A stretch of DNA of 64,000 nt from Nematostella vectensis (lineage: Eukaryota > Cnidaria > Anthozoa > Actiniaria > Edwardsiidae): assembly GCF_932526225.1 (NCBI RefSeq), contig NC_064047.1, forward strand, positions 7,811,501 through 7,875,500. The letters run 5' to 3'. The position numbers were made by a program, and so were the translations under genes. The notes below the pieces were generated by a model, which saw only the letters and a list, made by a program, of their open reading frames with translations, did not search any database and was not told the DNA's origin. Positions 37,927 to 53,300 of this stretch are shown in pieces (within the stretch, counting starts at the first letter, position 1; each line of letters starts with the position of its first letter).

Positions 37927-40900
37927 ATGGATATGACGCAGGATTTCGCGTTTGAGTTTAGATCTGCGCTTGTGTGTCTTGGAAATGTTGACAAGGAATT
38001 GAACAATCTCCTTGTACCATTCCTAGATTTGAAGGTAAGGAAAAAAACCTTGCTACCAAATTATCATTAATGAATATCCTCTGGTTTTAAAGAACATGAT
38101 GAGATTGCCGCATGTAGCTCATTCCGCATTAATACGAGAAGAGAAACCGTTATTGAGCATCAGTAAGATTGTGGCCCTTTACTTCCCGGCCCTACCAATC
38201 GATAATTCCGATAATCAATAATTATCAATAGTAATCGATAAAATCAATCAATCGATTAATATCGGAAATCAATAGAAATCGAAAGCGTGAAACTGTGTGA
38301 ATATCGATTATTATCGGTTTTATCGAAAAATAGCGAAATTATCAACTATTTTTTATTATATTGATGAAATCGATTTCTTCTATTCTGTCAAAATGTATCA
38401 TCCTTAACCGACTGTGTTTCTTTGAAAAGTAAACTCAGGTAGGCAAGGTAAGATAAACAAAGTGAGTCTTATATGCAACAGTAACTTTTTGACCCCTTGG
38501 AACAACGCAATAATAATCAACTTATTAATATTGATTAATATCGATTGGTAGGGCTGGATTTACTTCGAAGATGAAAACTTATTTAGGGTTTAAAGCTCCT
38601 TTTCTGTAAGTCTTTTAAACCCTTATAAATTTCCTGCAAAATATTCCCCGTGGATGGTATATAATGGTGTATATTATATTAACAATCTTTAGCAAGTGAC
38701 TAAGATTTGGAGTATTCTGAGAACTTCTGATGTTTTCAGATCTGCTGTGTAAAACCACTTCTTGCTTCAATTAACTTAATTCAATTTGGAACTGAACAAA
38801 TTTTGTGCACCTTTTGTGTAGCAGAGTGTCCAATCATCCAGAATTCATTGGAATTCTCTCAATCTTGAATTTCCAAAGTCCTGATGCAACCTTGATCGGA
38901 ATAGGAAAATCCTGATTTTTGACAATTATGCTAGTCCATATCTATTTTTCACCTCAATTTCTGTAGAAACTAATTTACAAACGGTGATGAAAATTAATGA
39001 TCAAAAACACTTAAAGATTTTGCTTCAATCTTTCTTTTTTTTTTAATCTTTCCCTGTACACATTTTATGCCAGTGAGTGATATACTGAGCCTCTGACAGG
39101 GGTAGGGGGGTTGGGGGAAAAATAGTTGCTATCAATAAAAAAAATCTCTATTTCTGAATTCACACAGGACACTGGTGTAGGCCAATGAAAACAGTTTTTC
39201 GCTTTTGAGTGACAAAAGGCCATTACAATATTTTGTAGAGTTGAATTCAGTGTAAGTTTGCAGAGTACTCAAAATATTGCAGTAAGGTGTCTTGAGAAAA
39301 AATCTTCCCTCTCCCCCTCGGTGTAATTAATGAACACTCCCTAACCACTTCTTTTCCACTCTTTGTCCTTGTAGAACCCACAGCATAAGGTTTGACTTTT
39401 TTCAGACATTTTCAGACTTTCAGACTTTTTCAGACAAGGAGCAGGTTTTTCAAACTTTTCAACCCATAAATCTTATCATCAACATTCATTTTTATTGCAG
39501 ACATGGAACCACCAAGACAAGCAGTATTTACTAAAAAGGCTTGCTCAACAGATGTTCAACAAGAAACTTGCACCCCATATCATTAAGAACTTTACGTCAG
39601 TTACCCTTGAGATTCTACAACAAACTCATGTGTTACTGATAGAGACAAATCAGAAGGATTTGTACATCCAAAGACATGAGATATTCTCCCATGAGCTCAG
39701 TCTATTGTTACCTAGGATGGATCACATCAGAGAGTTTGTGCATCAATATTTTGACAGTACTCCTTCTTTCATGTTTAGGCTCACTGAAAAACAACATCCT
39801 ACAGATGATATTATAATTATGATCCTAGAAACTGCATGTAATTTTTTATCTCATGATTTGGAGTCATTTAAGGAGTGCTGGAACTTTGGGTCTGTATTCC
39901 CACTGATAAACCATTCTCATCCAAAGATAAAATGGCTCGCTTTCCATGTGGTTAGTATGGTTTCAGAGCTAGGCGAAAATGATAGAATGACATTGATTGA
40001 CAAGCTTTTCACAGTAGAAGAAAGAAACAAACTCATGTTGAAATTTAACAGTCCTGGAATGAAGCTTTGTTTAGATGAGCAACAGGATTTGAACAGTAAT
40101 GAATTATCAGAGCCGCCTTTAATGGATGTTGATCAAAACACAGATTCATACTTCACAAAGGAAGATCTTTCAGGGAACTATACTGCCATTTGTGGTGTGA
40201 TTTTGCCTTCACTGCAAAAGCAAGCGTTACTAGGCCCACATTCTTGCTTGAGCATGGTGCCGTCAACACAGAGGAACCTTCACTCCCTTGTGCTGGCAGT
40301 GGCGGCAGGGTCTGGGGTACTGCTAGAGGGGCCTGTAGGGTCAGGGAAGACCTGTCTTGTGGAACATGTCGCAAGTATGTGTGGCCGGAGCACTCCTCCA
40401 GAGATAATGAAAGTGCAGCTTGGAGATCAGACAGACGGCAAGGTTGGTGTAATCCTTTAAAAACATGTCTGATAAAAACGGACCCACATTTGGGTGCTTA
40501 AGGGTGAAAACACGCCCACTATTAAGGACCTGGAAGGGGGTGGGTTAATATACATAATAAACAAATGGCATGTGGCAAATATGGAATTTTTAAGTTCTAT
40601 AATTACTAAATTTCACTCCAAGCAGATTGGGTTAGGGCTGTGAACCCCCTCGGCTAAAGTACAGTTTGTGTTTTCCAAGGAAATCATTCACAATCAATTT
40701 GGATGTTTGCTATAGATAATATTGTATGTTCCAATGTTATCTAAAGAGCGACCTGGGTGGTGTAGTTGACATAGTGTGATCTGTTATGGCTAAATGCCAA
40801 TCATTATTACTTACTATACTACTGTTCCCTACCTTGACTCTGGTTTCTCTCCCTCCACAAATCTATAAGCTGTGTTCTGTGGTCAAACATGAGCTGAATA

Positions 40901-43900
40901 GCAGCTGTCTGAGGCACATTCCTATGTTTTTGACTTGACTACATTGTATTCTGTCTTCTAGTTCAGCTGTAAAAAGGGTGACAAGCCTCCAAAATTTGAT
41001 TATTTATTCAAAAGAAATAATTTCATCAAGACGTTATATTGAAGAATCATGTAATTGGATCGTGTTAGACACTGCCAAACTTTTTATAGGTAGAATGTTA
41101 ACCATTAATCACCTACTTTGTACTCAATTCCTCACTAGTAACTTTTATTTCAGTCATTGCTTGGTACATACGTATGCACTGACACGCCAGGAGAGTTTGT
41201 TTGGCAGCCTGGAACTCTGCTACGTGCTGTGATACATGGACACTGGGTGTTACTAGAGGATATCGACTATGCACCAATGGATGTGGTGTCCTTGTTGATT
41301 CCCTTACTGGAATCAAGGACCTTGTCTGTTCCTGGACATGGAAATGTCGTCAAGGCTGTGCCAGGGTTTCAGTTGTTTGCCACGCAAAGGATCTCATCAG
41401 GTGGCCTGTCTGTTTATGCTCATACCAACTCTTCATTGCTTGACAGATTATGGAGAAGGGTATATGTCGAGCCACTCAGCAAAGAAGAGTTAGTCCAGGT
41501 ATGTACTGTATATGGGAGCAGTGGTAGTGAGTTTTTCCTTATTCTTGGGGCAAAACATTGAAAAAAGCTCCCCATAAGAGGAGTCCAGTTGGCATGCCGT
41601 CTTTTAAAATGGTAACGAGGCTCATTTTACTGCACAATTACTCAACCTCGAGGCATGAGTTTGTTCATTTTTGGGGGGCACCACCCTATTAACATTTTAT
41701 TGGGTGGCAATCCTCCTGGTTAAAGTAATTGATGATTACTTAAAAAATGACACTGCACATCTTACATCTTACCGTTGGTAACCAGTATTAGGTCAACCAA
41801 GTTATTAGGCAACTGTCCATTAGGCAACTTCCCTAAGTCGTTATGCAACAGTTGCAACTGTATTATGATGACGATTTAGGATGGTTGCCTAGTTGACAGT
41901 TTCCGGGTTGACAGTTGCCTAAATAACCTTACCACCTATTACGTATGACCTACTCACTTCTGTAAACTTGAAAACTCCAGATAATTTGTGAGAAATATCC
42001 AAACCTTGAGTCTGTGGCGGCCAAGCTAGTTGATGTCTACTGCATGGTATCATCCGACCCAACTCTCTCAGCTACTGCAGATACCACCCATACCAGCCTC
42101 TCACATGATAAGCGACTCAGCACGGCCAGGGACCTTATGAAATGGGCATGCAGGGTTGACATGGTAACCTCCAATTCACCCTTGCTGCTGGATGCTAGAG
42201 ATGTGTTTCTTGAAGCTCTTGATTGCTTTTGTGCGACGTTATCAAAAGTGGAGCTCCGCTTTGACCAGGCGATGGCTCTAGGTGCAAAACTTGGCTTGAC
42301 AAAGGAGAAGATAGAGTTTTTCTGTTCGAACTACAAACCAAAGGTTCACACGTCACCGCTTTCCTTGACAGTTGGGCGCATAACATTGAATCGTTCCCAG
42401 AGTGAAGTGCAACCGGTGGTGCCTAGGTTTGCTCACACTAGGCACTCCCTTGTACTGCTTGAAAGGGTTGCTGCATGCATAAACCAACAAGAACCGGTAC
42501 TACTGGTGGGTGAAACAGGAACTGGAAAGACTTCATCTGTGCAGACACTTGCGGCACAGTGTGGCCACAACTTGAAGGTTATCAACATGAGCCAACAAAG
42601 CGACAGTGCAGACCTACTTGGTGGGTTTAAACCTGTTGAAATGAAGCAGCTTGTCCGGCCTGTCAAGGAGGAGTTTGAGCGGCTCTTCAATCAGACGTTT
42701 AGTAGGAAACAAAATGTCAAGTTTCTGAGTCATGTGCAAAGGTGCTATACAAACGCACAGTGGGAGGTTCTCTTTAAGCTGATGACACACTCCTTGAAAG
42801 GTGCTGCTGAAAGAATTGCTAAAGGCTCAGGTTAGTCAGTGTGCAAAAAATTAATTAATTAAATGGTACCAGACACAGAAAAAAATCATTATTTAAATGG
42901 TAGCAGACCTTTTAACTCTAGGCCTGCCTATTGCAGGAGGTGTCAATGCCATAATCCTGTGTGTGGGGATTGGAGAACCTTTCCCCCCCTCCCACATCTG
43001 AAACCACCACTTCTATTCATGTTACTCAACAATGTTTGCCCCTTTGCCCTACTCTATGTGTACAAAAACGCACCATTTGGGATTTCAGTAAATTTATCAT
43101 TCTTTAGAATAAGCTCTAGCAAATCCATCCATTGAAACTTATGTAAAACTGTCATACTTTTCAATGTCATAAACCCTCTAGCTGGAGCTCCAAAGGCCAG
43201 TGCATATGTGCTGTCGCAATGGCAAAAACTGGGCCAACAACTCAAGCAGCTCCGCAAGCAGCAGAAGCATGCAGAGAGTGCTTTGGCATTCAGATTTGTG
43301 GAGGGGATGCTGGTGAAAGCTGTGCGTAATGGTGACTGGGTGCTTCTTGATGAGATCAACCTTGCGATGCCCGAGACGCTGGAGTGCCTGAGTGGCCTAC
43401 TGGAGAGTTCTGCTGGCTCTGTTGTGTTATTGGAAAGAGGGTAAGTACACTTCTCTTTGTAGAACCAGATGCATTTTAGACAGACAACTGTGCATATAAT
43501 TGCAGCTTCTTTAAATATCTGTTTTTACCATAATACAGTACATAATTATTGATATTAGTCTTTGCTATTTCCTCCTACTTTATTTACAGTAGTTTAGGAT
43601 CTGCAACATTTTCCAAAAGCCAAAAGACTTTTCGTTTTGCTCTTCCTCCTTTTCCTTTTTTTTTATTTGCAAAATTCGTGATTCGAAATATTGGAAAACT
43701 ATTGTAATGCAAAAGTTTTCAAAAGTGAGGTGACAAGAAATTTTCGTAATTGAAAAATGCACAACCTTCTGTACTGTATGACAACACAACTGTATAATAC
43801 ATTTTTACTTATTGCCACTTTTGGCTAGAGTAATAAAAGAATTTGGTAAGCCAAAACTGTAGTTGTTCCATATAAAAAGGGGAAAAGGTAAAGAAAACAT

Positions 43901-44239
43901 GGCACCAAATTAACCTATTTAGTTTTGCTTCTTCTAGTGATGTGGAAGCTGTGACAAGACACGATGATTTCCGTCTATTTGCTTGTATGAACCCTGCCAC
44001 TGATGTTGGTAAAAAAGACCTTCCACCAGGAATACGAAACAGGTACAATAGACTCCTGTAAGGTAACTTATTTAGAGGGCGGACCTAACAGGGCAATAAA
44101 TATTTTCAAGATGCTAGGGATCAGTATTTCTCAATTGAATTACTAATCCAATCAAAATACTGAAACAGTCGTAGAGTAATGAATTATATGGTTCCCCCAA
44201 AACTAATACTTTACTATGCCTGAATTGAGTAACAACAGC

Positions 44240-44310
<71 letters not shown>

Positions 44311-47300
44311 GTATGGCAAGTGTGTACAAGAATCAGAACCAAAAGACCAAGTAGGGATCTGTGTGGTACACCCTTGCAGCTTTATGTTGATTTGAAAAAT
44401 TAAAAGGAACAAGGGTATAGGGTGTATAGTGTGTAATTTCCTTAACAATAAAGTTGCATACCTCATACGTGGAATGAAATCTCAACCTGTAATAAAACAA
44501 AAAATGTCTGGAGAAGAAGTCTTAAGGCCATCATAATCTGATGATAAGAAAGTAGAATGTGGGATTGTATTCTGCATGATACATGTCAGTCATTTACCAA
44601 TTTCGTGAGCAAACATTTGTGACATTTTCGTTATTTATAGATGCGGTAACGACAGAAAAAACATGAGCTATGCAAATGAGACCAGCATTGCTGGGTTTGT
44701 GTGCAAACTGCGCCAGCAAAGCTGTGATATTTTCAAATGACCAGTAGACAAAGGAAATGCTGGCGAAGTGTTGGCCAAAAGTTTGAACTCAATCAAAATT
44801 TCGCCAGCACCAGCCAGCACCTCCCAATATGGTGTTCAAACTGCGCCAGCATTGCTGGGACAACGTCTCGGCAGCAATGCTTGCACAGGGCTTTAGTGGA
44901 TGAACCTCATCCTCATCTTGCTGTTTTCAGGTTTACAGAGATCTTTGTGGATGAGCTGGAGGATTTGAGCGATCTGAAGATCCTAGTAGTGGACTACCTA
45001 AAAAGTCTATCACTCTCTGCTGCTGTGGTGGATGGAATTGTTAGGTAACTAGCGAATCTACTTCTTCTACTCTATCTCGCAGTTGTTGTCTTATTAGGTA
45101 ATTTCTTAGTGGTGGACTACCTTAACAGTCTATCCCTCATAGCTAATGGTTGTACTGTCTAGTGGTGAATCACTTTGTGTACCTTCAGATTCTTCGACTC
45201 TTGTAGTTAATGTTTTATTAGTTCTGGATTACTATGCACACCTTCCACCTCTTAGTTGATGTTGTATTGTAAGGTATAAGATGTAAATTAAGATTTGTTT
45301 GAGTGAGAATAATGATAATAATGAAAATATTTTACTAATGTAATGCGTATTGGGTCATTTTTTATGACACCTACGTTTTGCATTGTACTTTTTTTAGATT
45401 CTATTTAAAAGTGCGGCGGGAAGCAAGTGAAAAACTGACAGATGGTACCGGGCACAAGCCTCATTACAGGTAATGGTGTCCCACACAGATCTTTATTTGG
45501 TTATAAAATTTACACCAATGTCGTTAGATGTCTATAGCAGGCACTATATATACATGTAACCAAGGATGTCTACGACATGGCGGCCCATTATATCACATGA
45601 TCAAATGTATACTATCTGTATTTGATATTTGATTGTTTATGTAAATGGTTGTTTGTATAGTGACAAGTTTTGAATGTCAATTTATTTTATCCATAGTCTG
45701 CGCACTTTGTGCCGTGCACTGCGTTATGCTTCAACAAATCCACATGGAAACGCAGTCAGGTCTATCTATGAGGTAAGTTGGATAAAAACAATCAAGTGTA
45801 AGGAGATTCTTTATGTATATATCTTCACATGAAATCACCTGCATCAATGCAAAGTTTCTCACACTTATTAATAATACCTACCAGGACTTAATTCACGACC
45901 AGGCAGAGATGAGAGCTTTACACTCTCTTTAGCTGTCTTAAGATTGCGATCAAACGATATGAGTTTGTGGGAGTGGGCAAGACTTTTAGAAAGAGTCTAC
46001 TTTCAGTAAAAAAATGATCTTATTTTTTGGACAAAATTAACATTAGATCGACTTATGGTTTCAGAAATCCTGTATTTATTTTTTTATACTGTATTAGCTT
46101 TCATTTTGGATTTGAACATGTTCACAGTGAATGAGAGTCGATGAGGATAAAGAGAGTCTGAGAGTGTGAAATCAAACGAGTATAAGAGTTTGGTTCTGTC
46201 ATAGACTCTCATCAACTTCGATATCTGTTTAATCCAGGCCTAAACCTGAATAGTGTCGAAGCAAACACTAAGCTATCACTAATTTGTACACCTACTACCT
46301 TATTACACTTAATTTTCGCGACGTCAAAATTTCGCGACACTTTTTTTCGCGATTTTGGGACAATAATATCGAGGAAAACAAGTAAAAATAAAATGTGCTT
46401 TTATCATCAAAAGTGTAACAAAATCATAACAAAAACATGCGTGGGCTAAATTTAGTTCCACAAAAAATCTTTAAATACAGTTCAGAATTGTCCAACTCAA
46501 CCCCTTACGGTACTATATGTACATTAAGGACAAAATAGACAAGGTGTTTCTATAAAGCTGATTAAATTGCCATGTTTTTTCACCCAAAGGCTTTTTGTGT
46601 ACTCACTTGATTTTAGCGCTTCCCAATTATCGGGACAATATTTCAATCACTTTATTTTCGCGAGTTTTTTAAAAAACGGGAAATTCACGAAATTAAAGTG
46701 ACGCGAAAATAATGTGTGATAAGGTAACCTCTTTAAGAGGCCTCATCATTGTTTTCTAGGGCTTCTGTCTGAGTTTCCTAACTCAGCTGGACCGCTCCTC
46801 GCATCCAGTTGTGCTCAGCCTCATTCGCACACACATTCTGGGTCACGTGAATGCTGCCAGCCTTCTGAATCAACCGCTGCCCAAACCGAAGGAAGGCTCA
46901 CAGGACTTCGTCAATTTTGAAGGTTTGTTTTTAAGGAAATAAAGTCTAATTCTTTAATTTTCAGGGCTTTCATTTACTTTCAGAGTAGGCGGTGGAGATT
47001 GATAAGTAGGGGGTGGAAGTTATTTTATCTTTTTTAGTTCAAATAAAACTTAAGTCAACTTTTTTTAAAAAGTAGCCGGGGCCTAATAAAATCCCTGATT
47101 TTCTTTGAGTCTCGGATTCATTACACTCGTCCTTTTTTGTAGTTTGTTTGATAAACAAACTGTCCATCCTCTTTTAAGAAGTAGAGCAGACTTTGTTAGA
47201 CTTTTTTCAGACTTTTTTGTCCATTTGTAAGCAGTGCTTCGGAGCCTTTACAACAATTCATGCGCCTATTTGGAAATAATGAGCTGTGAAGGTTTTAAAT

Positions 47301-50300
47301 TCACATTGGAATCATTAAATTTGCCCATTCTTTCCTCGGTTCTTCAATTTAATGGGTCTTGTAGCAAAACCATGCTAAAAAGTGGTTGACGGCGCAGAAT
47401 CAATGCTTTCTTTTTTTTTCTGCAAGAGTTATGTGTTTAGCGTTTTCAACATAATCTAATATTGTTTCCTTCCTTTGATAGGTTTCTGGGTGGCAATGGG
47501 ACAGAAGCCGCCAGAAGTACCATCTCACTATGTACTGACGCGAACTGTCAAGGAGAATTTGCGAGACTTGGCAAGAGTGGTCAGCGGCAGGTAAAAAATG
47601 TTATCCTTTGTTCGCGGTTACTCTTCCAAAATGATCGTTGACTCGATTTTTGCTTGATCTTGATGCTACTCCGTTTGACACGTGTGAACTTCACTTTCCC
47701 TTCTGTTCTCTTTTGACGTGAACATGATTCAATTCATTTTCTCCTTACTATTCTATTCCCACTGGGCACATGTGAAGTTGACTTCCATTTAGAGCTTCCT
47801 TACAATTCTATTGCCTTTTGACTTCAATTCATATCCTCCTATTGTATTTCCACTAGGCATGTGTTAACTTGACCTCCATTCAGGTCCTCCTTACTATCTC
47901 TTTTGACGCCTCCTTATTTGTCATTCTTCAAGGTCCTTCCCAGTCCTCCTCCAGGGTGAGACATCTGTGGGGAAGACCAGCCTGATCACGTGGTTAGCCA
48001 GCACATCCGGGAATCATTGCGTGCGCATCAACAACCACGAGCACACGGACATCCAGGAATATATTGGCTGTTATACCTCTGACCAGAACGGCAGGCTCGT
48101 ATTCAAGGAAGGTACTGTAAACAATATACAACTACCCCTTGTTTGAAGAGCTGGGTCATTTCCTTATAATGGATTCCTGCCTTTGTTCAGTTTCTGTTGT
48201 GCCTTTGGATAAGATTTAAGGCTTGACATACTAAGGGTCCAGCTCGCAGCTCAGAGGTATAACTCCCTGGTTGCGATCATGCCTATTTTCTCAGCCAGGA
48301 ATAACAATATAAAAGGATAAATGTGTTTATTTCGTTTACCGTTTAAAACGTGGTGCAGTGCCGTGGCAGGCCTCAAAATATTGGAGGGGAAAAATACAGA
48401 AACATGACGAAAATATCGAGGGGCCACAGCCACGCCCCTACTGGTCATTTTCTTATATTTTTGAAAATATTGGAGGGGCACGTGCCCCCAGTGCCCCACC
48501 CCTTGCTACGGCCCTGTGGTTGTAGGTAATGTGTTATTAAACATTAAGACAAGCAGTATCTTTTTGTATTTTTGTATAACTTTGAGATTGAGCCTGAATT
48601 CAGACCCAAGTATCCCTGCATGAAAACATGAACTGAATTATGTTCCCGTAAGCTCCTTCTTTTGTCTTAAACTTATTTAGACATAATGAACACATCATGT
48701 ACTCCTTTATGTTTGTCAGGTGTGTTGGTAGACGCCATGAGAAAAGGCTACTGGATAATCCTGGACGAGCTTAATCTCGCACCCACTGATGTACTAGAAG
48801 CGTTGAACAGGGTAAGTATGCTAACCCTTAGCCCCAACCCCTCACCTATCGACATAAGAGCGAAGTACCCAGCTGAGAGTCAACCTTTTCAAAAGCAGGT
48901 ATTTAAGCCGCATCGTCACCAGTTTACTTCCGGTCGATTACGTAACAAACTCCGATGAGTTGGCCTGTTTAATATCTCGCATTTTAATATATTCTTTTCT
49001 CTTTTAACGGTTGAGGTTTCCGTCGGACCTCCGGAAGTAAACTGGTGACAATGCGGCTTTAAGGGTTACCCAAGAATTCATAAATTCGTTCGTATCGTTT
49101 CAGCTTCTCGATGATAACCGTGAGTTGTTTATTCCGGAGACACAAGAGACTGTCAAAGCGCACCCCAAGTTCATGCTGTTCGCTACCCAGAATCCTCCGG
49201 GACAGTACGGAGGACGCAAGGTGTGTCTCAAGCCCCAGAAAACTTGCGTGGCATAAAATCCAAATAAACATCCTTTGTATGACTCGGCATTGAGCTAAGG
49301 TGTATAAAATTGGCCTTCCCTTCTTGAAATTTATTCTTTGTGGATAACGCGTCGTTTGGATTTTGGACACCATTTGGGGATGGTGATCTAGATTGAGAGA
49401 TTTACTGAATCCTTATCAGTATAAACAACCACAATGCATGTCTCAGCTAGTTGTTTTCCATCTCGAGAAGGCTAAAAAGGTTCATAAAGGTAACGTTATT
49501 TAATCTGAAAAGGGTGAAGCAACCTTGGACTGCGACGTCTTAGACCCATTTCAATGAGGACTCAAATGTGGATCAGATATTAACGATCTGTATAAGACTC
49601 GCATTCAATTTAAATCAACATTGTTTGTCAGAAAAATAAAACGTTATATGGGAAACTCCAATGCGACTCGCGCATTTGTTCAATGTAAACCAATAAAAAA
49701 GAGTGTAGAAAGCATTATATCCGATCTTTACAAATTTCAACACACAATCAGCGAGAAAATACTTCAGTGTACATCAAAGAGCGACAGAATCCTTCTAGTT
49801 ATGACATGTCAATGAAAGATGTGATTCTCGTATTTTGATTGGCTAGCTTTCTCAAAACTTGGTATTGATGACTACAGTAACTTCGCACTATAAAACATAT
49901 TTCGAGTTTTGTGGCTATTCGTTCTTGTAACTATTGCTTTTCTTGATAATCATTTTCATTTCCAGGTACTGTCCCGTGCGTTCCGTAACCGTTTCGTTGA
50001 GCTCCATTTTGACGAGCTGCCGAGCAAGGAGCTTGAAGTGATTCTTCACGAAAGAGGGAGCCTTCCTATGTCATACGCCAAGAAACTTGTGTCGGTGCTC
50101 CTCGACCTGCAGGTTTGTGTCCAGGTGGCAGGGGCGGATCTAGGGGTGAACCGAGCAGACATTTGGCTTATAATTAACAAGCAATATTAGGAAATCCACG
50201 GAAGAACAAGGACTCCGGCTCCCTTCTCTCGATTCTCTTGCTTCGGTTCCTCCTTTTTGTAACTTCTCCATACTCCCCTGTGTGGTATGACTAAAAAAGA

Positions 50301-53300
50301 TCGCGGACAAGCTGTAGAAAAACTAGGTGGTATTACTACAAAGACTAGACAAGCTGTAGGAAAAACTGCGTGGTATGACTAGAATGACTGAAGACAAGCT
50401 GTAGAAAAACTAGGTGGTATAACTAGAAAGACAGAAGACAAGCTTTAGAAAAACTAGGTGGTATCACTAGAAAGAGTGAAGATAAGCTGTAGAAAAACTA
50501 GGTCGTATGACTAGAGAAACTACTGACAATCTGTAGAAAAACTAGCTGATATTACTATAAAAACTGTAGACAAGCTGTAGAATAACTAGGTTGTATGACT
50601 AGAGAAACTACTGACAATCTGTATAAAAACTAGCTAGTATTACTAGAAAGATTGCAGACAAACTGTAGAGAATCAAGGTTGTATGACTAGAAAGAAAATA
50701 CAGACAACCTGTAAGAAAAACTAGGTGGTATAACTGTAAGAAATACAGACAAACTGTAGAGAAAAAAGTGGTATGACTAGAAAGACTGTAGGCAAGCTGT
50801 TGAACTCTAAGTGGTATTACTAGAAAAAAAAACTACAGACAAGCCTTAGAAAAAACTAGGTGGTATGACTAGAATAAAATAGACAGGCCGTAGAAAAACT
50901 GAGCGTGATGAAATCAGGTAAAAAAAATCAACACAAGGTTTAAATTAATATTGTATTGATAGGCGAGGCGCCGTAGCACAAGCGTGTTTGCTGGTAAACA
51001 AGGCTTCATCACGCTGCGAGATCTGTTCCGGTGGGCCGAAAGATACAGCAAGACCCCGGATGTAGGTGATGGGTTCCATGACTGGGAGCATCATCTTGCT
51101 CAAGATGGTAAGTATTTTGTAATTGTGTGTGTGTGTGGGGGGGGGGGGGGGGGGAGGGGGGCAATATCATTGGTAACTAGGTGAAGTAGTCTTAAAGTGG
51201 CACGCTTGTATTAAAAAAAACACAAATAAATAAGTTAAAATAAATAAATAAATTTCCAAGATGAATAAATGTGAAGAGGATTTCAAGGTTATTTTAGAGT
51301 AAAAGTTCAGCCTGCATTGAAACCTTAAAGAATCAGAAACGTGCAACCCCAATGTAGTATTCATCTGAAATATAGTCCAATTACAATCAACCTGAATGAA
51401 TGTCGGTTATTCCGCATGTTTTGACTGTTTTTGTGCTTTCTTTTAAATAACACTTAATTCTTTTTTACTGTTCTATTTTTTTAGGCTACATGCTTCTGTC
51501 TGGGCGTTGTCGACATCCCGATGAATGTCAAGTAATCCGAGAGGTAATGGAGCACAATTTCAAGCGCAAACTCAACCCACAGGCCTTGTTTGGCGACGAT
51601 TCAGCCGGCGTCAACATCCCGCTTTCGGCCAGCAGTATACTAGATCGCGTTATCGGACAAAAGGTTCCCGGTTTCGGACACGTCGTTTGGACACACAACA
51701 TGCGGAGGCTGGCCGTACTTGTTTGGAGAGCGTTACAGTTTGGCGAACCTGTTTTACTTGTCGGTGAAACTGGGTAAGCTGGGTACTGATGTTTTCAACA
51801 TGCTGCTGCTATCGCTTGCATCGTGTCGAATCACGCCACTTCTCCGTAGGGCGCTGACCAAAATAAAAAACACCAAATATGTTCTGTTCTCTTTCGCTAT
51901 CAGGCGAATAGAAAAGATTTCTAGTTTAAATATAAACAGCAACAACAAGCGTTGAGGGGTATCGCACATGGGCCAGCGTCGTTTATTTCTAATACTGACA
52001 GGCAGAAATACAATCATCAGAAAAACAGGAAAGAAAATATTTTACCCGGTAACAAGAAGTGTGCGAAGTCAAGTAGCTTGAATACATTACGCTGGAACAT
52101 TGAAGCGTTTGAGCGTCCCTAAGGGGATTGTTGATATGAAGTCAACAAAAAAATTCCAATTTAAATAGTTTAAAAAAAGTTTAAATAAAGGAAGCCAGAA
52201 AGCGGTTTCGCTGTTGAAAAATATTGACGAGAGTTCGCACGTCCACGCCATGTAGTGGCGAATCCTGTGGGGAGGATACATTCCAAAAATGTTACTGTCG
52301 CCTTACGTTTCATGTGTTGGTGCCTTCGAGAAGTCCTGGATTCGCCGCTGCTATGGCGTCGTGAATGGCAGTACGTACATAAGTCGCTAACGTTTCGCAG
52401 CGCCGGTTTGTGCAAATTTTGGCTGATTGGCTATCGAGGAATATCAAGCCACACGATGGTAGTGTCCCTCAAGAGCTCATTCCATTAGGTTTTGTTGCAC
52501 TTACCGAGTTACAAAATCACTTCAATTCCAAGAATAACTCCAAGAATACCATTTAGTAGCCCCATATATTTTTTAAAGCTGGTACTCAACTGAAGATGAA
52601 AATTTGGCGAGTACCATTGCTTGTTGTATCTTATACTGAGGTACCTCTATTGAGTGTAAACGGATAGTGGAAAACTCGAGGTAAACGCCTGCAAGTAGGC
52701 TAGAATTATGCATTTTTTTTTCCAGTACCCACACCTCCCTGATTGCACTAAGCCGCTGTGAATAAAAAAAACTAAACACTGTGTATTTGTGATTATTGTA
52801 TCTCTTAGATGCGGCAAGACCACTATCTGCCAACTATTTGCGGCGCTGACTCAGCAGAACCTCTTCTCTGTCAACTGTCACATGCACTCGGAGTCGTCCG
52901 ACTTTCTCGGCGGACTTAGACCGGTCAGACAGAGATCCCAACAGGAACAGGTAAAACCATCTCGTGGCTATTCAGCGTGTGCTGAATTGCTTTGATGGTC
53001 ACGCAATAGTTAGTATGTGTGATCACGGAACGCTCACGTTATTCTTATGATGGTCACGCAAAGCTTATTTCTGTGATGGTCACGCGAAGGCCAGCTTACT
53101 CCGATTATAATCACGCAACGGCCAGCTTATTCTTATGATGGTCACGCAACGATAACGCAATCACCATGATAGTCTTGTGTGACGGATCTGTCACTACCGC
53201 AAAGAATCAACGAGAAGATTCATTTCAGTAGCAAACAAAGTCACTGTTAACATTTATCCTTCCTATAATTAAAGCAGCTTTTTTGTTCCTAAAGGATATG

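Larger units (their letters stand above)
42430..45469 (+). other. MDN1: MDN1 AAA2 module (exons 4-8)
   Basis: Walker A GETGTGKT at residues 642-649 (42509-42532), then SADLLGGFKPV, Walker B WVLLDEINLA in exon 5, sensor region FRLFACMNPATDVG and arginine-finger segment PPGIRNRFTE across exons 6-7. Canonical active-site residues are present. Confidence 0.93.
47482..50112 (+). other. MDN1: MDN1 AAA3 module (exons 11-15)
   Basis: Walker A GETSVGKT at residues 1056-1063 in exon 12, NNHEHTDIQEYIGCY, Walker B WIILDELNLAP in exon 13, ATQNPPGQYGGRK in exon 14 and LSRAFRNRFVELHFDELP in exon 15. The most strongly conserved stretch of the gene in this window. Confidence 0.95.

Noticed and set aside
44114-44466. 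Poly-leucine and poly-valine frames
   Set aside because: Translation of the CAA microsatellite.
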